Source of the DNA: SIG455 sp045589495
GTDB lineage: Bacteria > Bacillota > Clostridia > UMGS1810
Reading direction: 5' to 3'
DNA: 42,795 bases
Assembly: GCA_045589495.1 (NCBI GenBank)
Contig: JAZNPF010000044.1
Location: 1-42,795, forward strand
The notes below the pieces were generated by a model. That model searched no databases. It worked only from the letters and a program-made list of their open reading frames with translations, and was not told where the DNA came from. The position numbers and the translations under genes were made by a program. Each line of letters begins with the position of its first letter. The first letter of the stretch is position 1. Positions 36,345 to 42,795 of the stretch are shown here, piece by piece.

Positions 36345-38642
36345 TTACTCCTCATTATCATTACCGCAAAGTTTTCTTCTGTAATCTGTAGGAGTACAGA
36401 AATAATATTTCTTAAAAACCCTCAGATACGTATGAACTCTCTGGTAGCCGACTTTTTGGGCTATTTCGTTAATACTTAACTTTGTTTCTTTAAGAAGAGT
36501 AACTGATTTTTCACATCGCGTTTTATTAATTAAATCCAAAATACCGATGTGTGTGCGTTTTTTAAACAGATTGGAAAGATATGTAACATTAAAATCAAAA
36601 TGATTTGCTATTTTGGTTACGTTCAAATCCAAATCCATATAATTCTTTTCTATATACTCAATTATTCTTTCTACAACGCTGACATCTTTTTTATCGGAAT
36701 TTAGTATATGTCTGAATTTATCGGTTATTTTAACGAGTTTTTCATTTAATTCCAGAGTTCCGTCTTCTGCCCTCAACTCTTTACTGATTTCCTTAACAAA
36801 CGACGTTATCTCCTCTTCGCTTAAATTCGCAGTAAGCAGTTCTTTTATGAGTGCATCTACAAAGCTATGAAATTTATATTGCAAAACTGTGGGGAACATT
36901 ATCATTTTGGACGAATACTCCCTGCACCAGTCATCAATTTCATCTTCTATATCTTTATCCTTGTTATATACAATTTCGTTAATCAGATGGCTTGTCTGCA
37001 AATAAAAATCATTTAAATTATGAGATTCATACAACTCTACATCTTTTGTAAATACAACATTTTTCTCGTAAATCAAATTATATTCAGAACACGAAATTGC
37101 CTCATTATAAGCCTCGTACAGTTCATCCCTGTTATTTTTTATCAAACTGGTTGTCATACTGAAGTCAAAGCCAAGATTGTTATGTGTGAAATCTTTGATA
37201 AATTCATATATTTCCATTAAATCATTTTCTACATTATCGTCCTCATCAGAATCAAAATTCAACACGCATACCAATTGCTCACCTATATCGGTTGTATAGC
37301 ATATATATTTTTGACTGAATTTTTCTTCTATTATATTATCTAATGCCATTATAGCAGTATCAAAATCCACATCGTCGCTAGCTGTCATCCACAAATCTTT
37401 AAACTCCGTAATTTCAAAAGCAAGAACCATATAGTTCGGATGTTCAAATTGTATGTCATACAATTTAAGACCATCGTCTATTTTATACGCCAACTCTGTT
37501 TCGCCTTTTAAAATACGACGCAAAAAATTCTTCCTCATACGGATTGATTGCTTCTTGTATTTTATATCTAATGAGTTTTTCTCCTGTCGTGCAGATTTTA
37601 TAGCGTCTATAATAAGCGTATATTCATTTTTTCCCTTGGTCGATTTATCTTTATCCAAAGCCTTCATAATTGTTTCAACAGGCATGAAATGAAAACTTGA
37701 AAATTTGAACGACATCACAATACCAAGTGCAACCACCGCCAAGAGCATAATAACATGAATTAAAACAATGCTTATCAATTCCTTGTAAAAATTACTCCTT
37801 GGTATCAACAATACAAAGTTACTTCTGGCAGTTTTATCAGAATTAAGAAATAAATATGTTTTTCCGTTCAGTTTGATATATGATTCGTTTCCTTTTTTAT
37901 ACACATCTTCATATACAAAACCATCAAGTTCGGGATTGCGTGAAATATTACACACAGTATCTCCTTCACTTGCCATAAGAATATATGCTCCGCTCGTATT
38001 GTATATTCGTTCGTTTATACCATCAACTTTTCTGTCATTAAGAATGAAAACCAGTGAAATACCGTCTTCATAAAACAAGCTTGTAATAGTTTTTGTGTTC
38101 ACACACATAAATTTATTGCTACTGCCGTTTTTTATGGTTATAAAATGACTTTTAGTATCTTTTTTTATCATTGACAGCCAATCTTCATATGAATATCCAC
38201 TGTTTTCAAAATATGCACTGTAATATAATCTGCTGCTCATAACAGATGTAGTATTTATAATTACATCATATTTATCAAAGTACAAAAAGCATTGCTCAAA
38301 ATTATTTCTGTTGCCTACAAGTCTTTTGAGTTCTAACTGAATATCCGTAAAAAGGTGTGCATGATTTTCCGTAATTTTAAAACTGTCTTTTATAAGTTTC
38401 CTCATCTCACCTGTAATTGATCCGTACAAAACATTTTTAATGTCACTGAATATGTAATTGTACTCTTCTTCTACAATATCCATAACATATACATTGGTAC
38501 GCACCATTTCGTTTTTATGTGTATTAAAAAAGCAACTGATGGAAATACACATAGAACAGGTGAAAAAACATATCAAAATAAGATACGACAAAATCCATCT
38601 GTATCTTACGCTCTTATTATTGAACCATTTGTTGTTAATCAT
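36345..38642 (-). CDS. Membrane-anchored AraC family regulator (YesN/YtdP-like sensor-regulator)
   Basis: A 765-residue protein. One transmembrane helix lies near residues 15-37 and a second near 285-308, enclosing an extracytoplasmic sensor (about 40-280, dCACHE-like length). A cytoplasmic linker of about 340 residues (a degenerate GGDEF-like fold is common here in the family) leads to two AraC helix-turn-helix motifs in the last 105 residues: LNVTKIANHFDFNVTYLSNLFKK and KLSINEIAQKVGYQR, ending in FCTPTDYRR. Such regulators sense oligosaccharide outside or via the binding protein and activate the adjacent Lpl-type transporter. AGGAGGG lies 7 nt before the ATG, and a promoter and a 10-bp inverted repeat lie just upstream. 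A broken copy of its 3' end sits at 33680-33765. Confidence 0.9.
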   Translation of the reverse strand: MINNKWFNNKSVRYRWILSYLILICFFTCSMCISISCFFNTHKNEMVRTNVYVMDIVEEEYNYIFSDIKNVLYGSITGEMRKLIKDSFKITENHAHLFTDIQLELKRLVGNRNNFEQCFLYFDKYDVIINTTSVMSSRLYYSAYFENSGYSYEDWLSMIKKDTKSHFITIKNGSSNKFMCVNTKTITSLFYEDGISLVFILNDRKVDGINERIYNTSGAYILMASEGDTVCNISRNPELDGFVYEDVYKKGNESYIKLNGKTYLFLNSDKTARSNFVLLIPRSNFYKELISIVLIHVIMLLAVVALGIVMSFKFSSFHFMPVETIMKALDKDKSTKGKNEYTLIIDAIKSARQEKNSLDIKYKKQSIRMRKNFLRRILKGETELAYKIDDGLKLYDIQFEHPNYMVLAFEITEFKDLWMTASDDVDFDTAIMALDNIIEEKFSQKYICYTTDIGEQLVCVLNFDSDEDDNVENDLMEIYEFIKDFTHNNLGFDFSMTTSLIKNNRDELYEAYNEAISCSEYNLIYEKNVVFTKDVELYESHNLNDFYLQTSHLINEIVYNKDKDIEDEIDDWCREYSSKMIMFPTVLQYKFHSFVDALIKELLTANLSEEEITSFVKEISKELRAEDGTLELNEKLVKITDKFRHILNSDKKDVSVVERIIEYIEKNYMDLDLNVTKIANHFDFNVTYLSNLFKKRTHIGILDLINKTRCEKSVTLLKETKLSINEIAQKVGYQRVHTYLRVFKKYYFCTPTDYRRKLCGNDNEE

Positions 38643-38655
38643 TTGACACCCTCCT

Positions 38656-38733
38656 GTGTATGCTACATCAAGTTGAGTTTATAAAGGATTACTTAAAAGT
38701 CATAACCTTCCCCATATTATTTATAGCATACAC
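38656..38733. repeat. 10-bp inverted repeat around the AraC gene's promoter, candidate operator
   Basis: GTGTATGCTA (38656-38665) and TAGCATACAC (38724-38733) are perfect complements with 58 bp between. One arm overlaps the spacer and -10 region, the other sits just before the ribosome binding site. Arms face each other, so looping by a dimeric regulator or an mRNA stem are both possible. Confidence 0.5.
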
Positions 38734-38748
38734 CTCCGCTTTATTCAA
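38720..38748 (-). promoter_or_regulatory. Promoter of the AraC sensor-regulator gene
   Basis: Minus strand TTGAAT (38748-38743), 17-nt spacer, TATAAA (38725-38720). The predicted start is about 70 nt before the ATG, giving a leader that holds one arm of the inverted repeat. Confidence 0.6.
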
Positions 38749-38794
38749 CGGCCTTTTTTTTGGTATTTTTCCTTTTTTTTGTATTTGAAACACT

Positions 38795-38846
38795 AAAAAA
38801 CAGATATTTCTCTGCAAGATTTTTCTTGTATGAAATACCTGTTTTT
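38795..38846 (-). terminator. Terminator after the cupin-AraC gene
   Basis: A long, nearly perfect stem: AAAAACAGATATTTC pairs with GAAATACCTGTTTTT with two mismatches, and an inner GCAAGA/TCTTGT pair extends it. T-runs on both strands suggest two-way termination. It ends 3 nt from the AraC stop codon. Confidence 0.8.
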
Positions 38847-38848
38847 GA

Positions 38849-39712
38849 TTATCTGTTTAATTGTCTTTTAAATTCCATAGGAGTAATTCCGGTATGCTTT
38901 TTATACAGCCTGTAAAAATTAGAATAGTTATTAAATCCGGATTTAAAACATGCCTCTTCAATTGAATTATTTTCCCGTATTAGGTCATTAAAAAATATTA
39001 TCCTGCGTTTTATTACATATTCCCAAAGCGAAACACCAACATAACTTTTAAATACTCTGGACAGATGACATTTACTTAAATGAAAATCGTCAGCAATTTT
39101 TTGGCAATCAATATTCTCTTTAAAATGAAGATTAAGATATTTTATAACTTCATTAATCATACTGTTAGAATCAATATTCAAATTCTGACGAGATGATATA
39201 GGATTAACAATTTTATTAATACAACACATCACTTCTATGATCTTGCATAAGGCAAGAAGTTCTTTGTCGTCTTCCTCCGATGATATAAGTCTGTGCACCT
39301 CTTCTATTTTCTTATCAATCTCACTTTTCTTTACTTGTCTTGACAAAATCAGATTACCTATACCCCTACTTCTTTTTTGAAACGAATCGAAAAAAGTGTC
39401 AGATGAATAATTTAAACTATCAAGTAGTCCGTTATTAACAAAAATTGTAATACGTTGACTGAATTTATCACCACACACATTTACGCAATGCAATTCGTCA
39501 TGATTTAAAATTACTAAATCACCATCAGAAATAGTATATATATTCCCCTCGATTTGTATTGTTGCATCTGCTTTTTTAAAATATGCCAATGTAAATTCGG
39601 TATCATAATGCAAATCAGAAGAATAAGCATCTCCTATATTATAGCCTTCAAGATAATGTACATTAAAGTTTAATTTGCTGTTATAAGCCGTCTTTTTATA
39701 TGTTGCACTCAT
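38849..39712 (-). CDS. AraC family transcriptional regulator with N-terminal cupin domain
   Basis: A 287-residue cytoplasmic regulator when started at the ATG at 39712 (GGAG 8 nt before). The longer frame from 39745 begins inside the promoter's -10 box and is rejected. Residues about 25-95 form a cupin-like ligand-binding barrel (ISDGDLVILNHDELHCVNV). The last 100 residues carry two AraC helix-turn-helix motifs (CQKIADDFHLSKCHLSRVFKSY and SIEEACFKSGFNNYSNFYRLYKK) and the closing GITPMEFKR. It is divergent from the D-serine ammonia-lyase gene with about 120 bp between, the usual layout of a regulator and its target. A ligand related to D-serine, or the hydrolase's product, is inferred only. 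Confidence 0.9.
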   Translation of the reverse strand: MSATYKKTAYNSKLNFNVHYLEGYNIGDAYSSDLHYDTEFTLAYFKKADATIQIEGNIYTISDGDLVILNHDELHCVNVCGDKFSQRITIFVNNGLLDSLNYSSDTFFDSFQKRSRGIGNLILSRQVKKSEIDKKIEEVHRLISSEEDDKELLALCKIIEVMCCINKIVNPISSRQNLNIDSNSMINEVIKYLNLHFKENIDCQKIADDFHLSKCHLSRVFKSYVGVSLWEYVIKRRIIFFNDLIRENNSIEEACFKSGFNNYSNFYRLYKKHTGITPMEFKRQLNR

Positions 39713-39736
39713 ACACACCACTCCATTTATATCAAC

Positions 39737-39765
39737 ATTGTACATTAAAATGATTTAAATGTCAA
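39737..39765 (-). promoter_or_regulatory. Promoter of the cupin-AraC gene
   Basis: Minus strand consensus TTGACA (39765-39760), 17-nt spacer, TACAAT (39742-39737). This near-perfect promoter fixes the gene start at 39712. Confidence 0.75.
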
Positions 39766-39780
39766 TTTTATTTACTATTT

Positions 39781-39798
39781 GTTCATGATATAATGAAC
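39781..39798 (+). promoter_or_regulatory. Palindrome over the -10 box of the D-serine ammonia-lyase gene, candidate operator
   Basis: GTTCAT and ATGAAC flank GATATA as a perfect 6-bp inverted repeat, and the palindrome contains a consensus TATAAT (39789-39794). No good -35 box lies 17 nt upstream, so this promoter may need an activator, or be shut by a protein bound here. Confidence 0.55.
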
Positions 39799-39830
39799 TC
39801 AAATATTAAAAAATTGGAGGAGTGTCAAAA

Positions 39831-41144
39831 ATGGAAAACACAATCATAAAACAAATATCAAACCAAGAAGAAATTGTATGGATAAACCCGTACAAAGCAC
39901 CTTTTGAATCTGTAAAAGGTGTATGTGAACTTACTGTTTCAGACGAAGATATCGCAGATGCACATGCCAGACTTTTAAGATTTGCACCGTTTATCGAAAA
40001 GGCTTTTCCCGAAACAAAAGAAACCAATGGTTTAATTGAATCACCAATGGTTGAAATTGAAAATATGAAAAAGGCACTTGAAGAAAACTATAACTGTGAA
40101 GTGCCCGGTAAAATGCTTCTTAAAATGGACAGCCATCTTGCAGTTGCTGGTTCTGTAAAAGCAAGGGGCGGTATATATGAAGTTTTAAATCATGCTGAAC
40201 GTCTTGCATTAAAACACAACAAAATTTCTATAAATGACAATTACGCTAAATTTGCCGAGCCGGAAATGAAGGAATTTTTAAGCCAATTTACAATACAGGC
40301 GGGTTCGACAGGAAATCTCGGTATGTCTATCGGCATAATGAGTGCAGCATTAGGTTTTAAAGTAAAAATACATATGTCTGCTGATGCAAAACAATGGAAA
40401 AAAGATTTGCTCCGCAGTAAAGGTGTAGAAGTTCTGGAATATAAAGACGATTACTCAGCCGCTGTTGCCAACGGCAGAGCCGAATCCGACCTTGACCCTA
40501 ACAGTTACTTTGTCGACGACGAGCAATCTATCATTTTATTTATCGGTTATGCAACTGCTGCAAAAAGATTTGCTGAACAACTTGATGAAATGGGAATTAC
40601 CGTTGACGAAAAACATCCTTTGATTATGTATATGCCTACAGGTGTAGGAAGTGCCCCCGGCGGTATTTTCTATGGTGTAAAACGTATATTCGGTGATAAT
40701 GCACATTGCTTCTTTGTAGAAACCACCCCCTGCCCTTCTGTACTTTTAGGTATAGCAACACAAAAGCACGAAAATGCAAACGTTCATGATTACGGCATTG
40801 AAGGAAACACAGAGGCAGACGGATTGGCATGTGCTTCTCCATCGGGTATAGTAACAAGATTGCTTACAAACAATATATCAGGTGAATTCACCGTTAAAGA
40901 TGCAAAACTTTATGACTATCTCAGATTACTTAATTCAGTGGAAAACATAAGAATTGAACCTTCGAGTTGCTCTGCGTTTATAGGTCCATGCAATTTATTG
41001 TCAAGCGAAGCAGGTAAAGAATATTGCAACAATGCAGGACTTAGCAAAGAAATACTTGAAAATGCAACTCAGGTTGTCTGGGCGACAGGCGGAAGCCTTA
41101 TTCCTGATGATATTTATACAAAATATCTTGAAACATTTATGTAA
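39831..41144 (+). CDS. dsdA: D-serine ammonia-lyase (D-serine dehydratase)
   Basis: A 437-residue PLP enzyme, close to the usual 440. A GTG at 39822 touches the GGAGGA site, so the ATG at 39831 (9 nt spacing) is chosen. SVKARGG (108-114) holds the PLP-binding Lys110, and QAGSTGNLGMSIG is the Gly-rich phosphate loop. MYMPTGVGSAPGG and the C-terminal WATGGSL(I)P match DsdA, which converts D-serine to pyruvate and ammonia through 2-aminoacrylate. It is cotranscribed with the serine hydrolase 29 nt downstream and divergent from a cupin-AraC gene. DsdA usually detoxifies or feeds on D-serine; here it is not next to a DsdC/DsdX pair. Confidence 0.95.
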   Translation: MENTIIKQISNQEEIVWINPYKAPFESVKGVCELTVSDEDIADAHARLLRFAPFIEKAFPETKETNGLIESPMVEIENMKKALEENYNCEVPGKMLLKMDSHLAVAGSVKARGGIYEVLNHAERLALKHNKISINDNYAKFAEPEMKEFLSQFTIQAGSTGNLGMSIGIMSAALGFKVKIHMSADAKQWKKDLLRSKGVEVLEYKDDYSAAVANGRAESDLDPNSYFVDDEQSIILFIGYATAAKRFAEQLDEMGITVDEKHPLIMYMPTGVGSAPGGIFYGVKRIFGDNAHCFFVETTPCPSVLLGIATQKHENANVHDYGIEGNTEADGLACASPSGIVTRLLTNNISGEFTVKDAKLYDYLRLLNSVENIRIEPSSCSAFIGPCNLLSSEAGKEYCNNAGLSKEILENATQVVWATGGSLIPDDIYTKYLETFM

Positions 41145-41173
41145 ATCAAATCAATTTTCAGGAGGTATGTATT

Positions 41174-42640
41174 ATGAATTTTTCGACACCAGAAAAAATG
41201 GGTATTCGCTCTGAAAACATTCTCAATTATATAAAAAAACTGGAAGATGCTCGTCTTGCTATGCACGATATTATTATCATGCGACATGATGAAATTGTTT
41301 GCGAAGCATATTGGAAACCGTTTCATAAAGACTTTTTACACAGAATGTACTCTGTAACAAAAAGTTTTGTTGCTCTTGCTATAGGATTTTTAGAGCAGGA
41401 TGGCATAATAAATCTCGATGACCCAATATCGAAATATTTCGCTGAAGAACTCAAGGCCCAGCCTGATAAAAATATGCACAACCAAACAATAAGACATATG
41501 CTTATGATGAGTACTGCCAAACTTGAAAGAAACTGGTTTGAGGCACGTTGTGAAGACAGAGTGAAGTTTTATTTTGAAAACGATATTAAAGAATCCAGAC
41601 CTTCAGGTACAATTTATCAATATGACAGTGCGGGTTCATTTGTTTTAGGTGTTTTAGTCGAACGCCTAACAAGGAAAACTCTTATAGAATTCTTACAAGA
41701 AAGGTTATTCTGTAAGATAGGTGTTTCAGACACACCATATATGCTCAAATGTCCCGGCGGACACTCTTGGAGTGATTCTTCGCTTATTTGTACTCCTCGA
41801 GACCTCTTGCTTGTTGCAAAATTTGTTATGAATAAGGGAAAATGGAACGGAGAACAAATTCTAAATGAAAAATTCCTTACAGAAGCCACCTCTCATCTTA
41901 TGGACAATTCAAGTGTAAATGACTATCAATTTGAAAGTCAGGGATACGGGTATCTGATATGGCAGACATATGATAACTCATTCTGCTTTGACGGTATGGG
42001 AAACCAACTGGCAGTTTGTGTTCCCGATAAAGATATTGTATTTATTTGCAATGCAGACAACCAAGGAAAAACATATTCATATCAATTCATCGTTGAAAAC
42101 CTCTTTGATATGGTCATTCGTCCGGCAGAAGAAAAAGAACTTCCTGAAAACGATGTGGCATATAAGGAACTTGAGGAATACATTTCTAATCTTACATTAT
42201 CTGTTGCTATCGGAAAAGATACTTCTCCTTTTGCTGATAAAATTAATGGAAAAACTTATATCCTAAACGAAAATCCCATGGGAATTGAAAAAATCAAATT
42301 TGAACTTGATAGAAACAAAGGAATTTTCTATTACACTAATGCCCAAGGCGACAAAGAACTTCCCTTTGGTATTGGAGAAAATGCCTTCTCTAAATTCCCA
42401 CAAGACGGATATTCAGATGAAGTTGGTTCACAAAAAGGCAATAAACGCTACGATTGTGCAACTTCAGCCGCTTGGACAGATGACAAAACACTTCTTTTAA
42501 AAGTCCAGATTATTGATAAGTATTTCGGTAATCTTCATATGCATTTCGGCTTTAAAAATAACGAAGTAGGAATCTATATGACTAAATCTGCAGAAGATTT
42601 TCTCAACGAATACCAAGGCTATGCGGGTGGTAAATTTTAA
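41174..42640 (+). CDS. Class C beta-lactamase-like serine hydrolase
   Basis: A 488-residue cytoplasmic protein of the beta-lactamase/transpeptidase-like superfamily (PF00144 type). Catalytic Ser60 and Lys63 are in MYSVTKSF (SxxK), and Tyr150 with Ser152 in QYDSAG forms the YxN-like motif. The rest is a typical esterase-like core up to about 320 (GYGYLIWQT, then FDGMGNQLAVCVPDKDIV in place of the KTG strand) plus a C-terminal lipocalin-like beta domain (about 350-480). No signal peptide, so it is not a secreted antibiotic lactamase; EstB-like esterases and D-amino acid peptidases share this fold. AGGAGG lies 8 nt before the ATG. Its pairing with D-serine lyase suggests release of a D-seryl or related compound, by inference. 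Confidence 0.87.
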   Translation: MNFSTPEKMGIRSENILNYIKKLEDARLAMHDIIIMRHDEIVCEAYWKPFHKDFLHRMYSVTKSFVALAIGFLEQDGIINLDDPISKYFAEELKAQPDKNMHNQTIRHMLMMSTAKLERNWFEARCEDRVKFYFENDIKESRPSGTIYQYDSAGSFVLGVLVERLTRKTLIEFLQERLFCKIGVSDTPYMLKCPGGHSWSDSSLICTPRDLLLVAKFVMNKGKWNGEQILNEKFLTEATSHLMDNSSVNDYQFESQGYGYLIWQTYDNSFCFDGMGNQLAVCVPDKDIVFICNADNQGKTYSYQFIVENLFDMVIRPAEEKELPENDVAYKELEEYISNLTLSVAIGKDTSPFADKINGKTYILNENPMGIEKIKFELDRNKGIFYYTNAQGDKELPFGIGENAFSKFPQDGYSDEVGSQKGNKRYDCATSAAWTDDKTLLLKVQIIDKYFGNLHMHFGFKNNEVGIYMTKSAEDFLNEYQGYAGGKF

Positions 42641-42655
42641 GTTCTAATAATTACC

Positions 42656-42691
42656 AAAAGCATCAAATCAAAACTATGATTTGATGCTTTT
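42656..42691 (+). terminator. Strong terminator after the dsdA-hydrolase operon
   Basis: A perfect 15-bp stem (AAAAGCATCAAATCA with TGATTTGATGCTTTT) around a 6-nt loop with a six-T run, 15 nt after the stop codon. No gene is seen in the last 100 bases of the window. Confidence 0.92.
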
Positions 42692-42795
42692 TTGATGATG
42701 TAGCAAACGGAATGTTTGAAAACGGATACAAATAGATGCGATGTTGGTGCTCGTTTTGAGAAAAACAACTCGCATCACAAGACAACGTACCAAAG

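Noticed and set aside
41174..42640. Beta-lactam resistance gene
   Set aside because: The protein has the SxxK and Tyr motifs of the fold but no signal peptide or clear KTG, and it is paired with D-serine lyase.
42717..42730. cre-like sequence TGAAAACGGATACA near the window end
   Set aside because: It matches 12 of 14 positions by eye but lies downstream of a terminator with no gene start visible, so a CcpA site cannot be supported.

Overview
The window looks like a chromosomal segment of an AT-rich, Gram-positive, anaerobic Firmicute of the class Clostridia. The evidence is strong AGGAGG-type ribosome binding sites, SLH (S-layer homology) proteins, a lipoprotein-dependent LplA/LplB/LplC-type sugar transporter without its own ATPase, and YesN-like membrane-anchored AraC regulators. 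The style, with many SLH, LamG-like and copper-amine-oxidase-like modules, suits uncultured gut or rumen Clostridia. Genus cannot be read from the sequence.

Layout. (1) 1-1770: the 3' end of a surface protein with a Listeria-Bacteroides (InlB-type) repeat, then a complete tyrosine recombinase with its own promoter and terminator. (2) 1863-3063: a frameshifted SGNH hydrolase and a RidA family deaminase, both minus strand. (3) 3212-27714: fourteen closely packed minus-strand genes ending at a strong terminator (3104-3134). They run from a promoter at about 27741-27770 through a heparinase II/III-type lyase, a DUF6273/LamG-like secreted protein, two SLH proteins, a second lyase, a large repeat-bearing secreted protein, a GH20-like enzyme, two SGNH hydrolases, an M20 amidohydrolase, an alkaline-phosphatase-fold protein, a 2-hydroxyacid dehydrogenase and a Gfo/Idh/MocA oxidoreductase. 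(4) 27815-33635: a transporter transcript (two permeases, solute-binding lipoprotein) plus a secreted LamG-like protein, ending at a perfect hairpin terminator. (5) 33680-38748: a cytoplasmic GH20-like protein with an HTH-like N-terminus and its neighbouring AraC-type sensor-regulator, plus a small relic of a second copy of that regulator. (6) 38795-42691: a cupin-AraC regulator divergent from D-serine ammonia-lyase and a class C beta-lactamase-like serine hydrolase.

Working model (inference): regions 3-5 form one polysaccharide utilization locus for a uronic-acid and amino-sugar containing glycan. Secreted lyases cut the polymer, SLH and LamG-like proteins hold or bind it at the wall, the ABC transporter imports oligosaccharides, and the cytoplasmic GH20-like enzymes, esterases, deacylase and dehydrogenases finish the job under the AraC regulator. 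No sulfatase signature is present, so a sulfated glycosaminoglycan is not supported. The most unusual features are the mirrored duplication of the lyase/LamG pair around an SLH core, the HTH-like/GH20-like protein, the regulator relic, and inverted repeats at two regulator promoters.

No stretch longer than about 300 bases lacks a gene. No tRNA, rRNA, CRISPR array or insertion sequence was seen.
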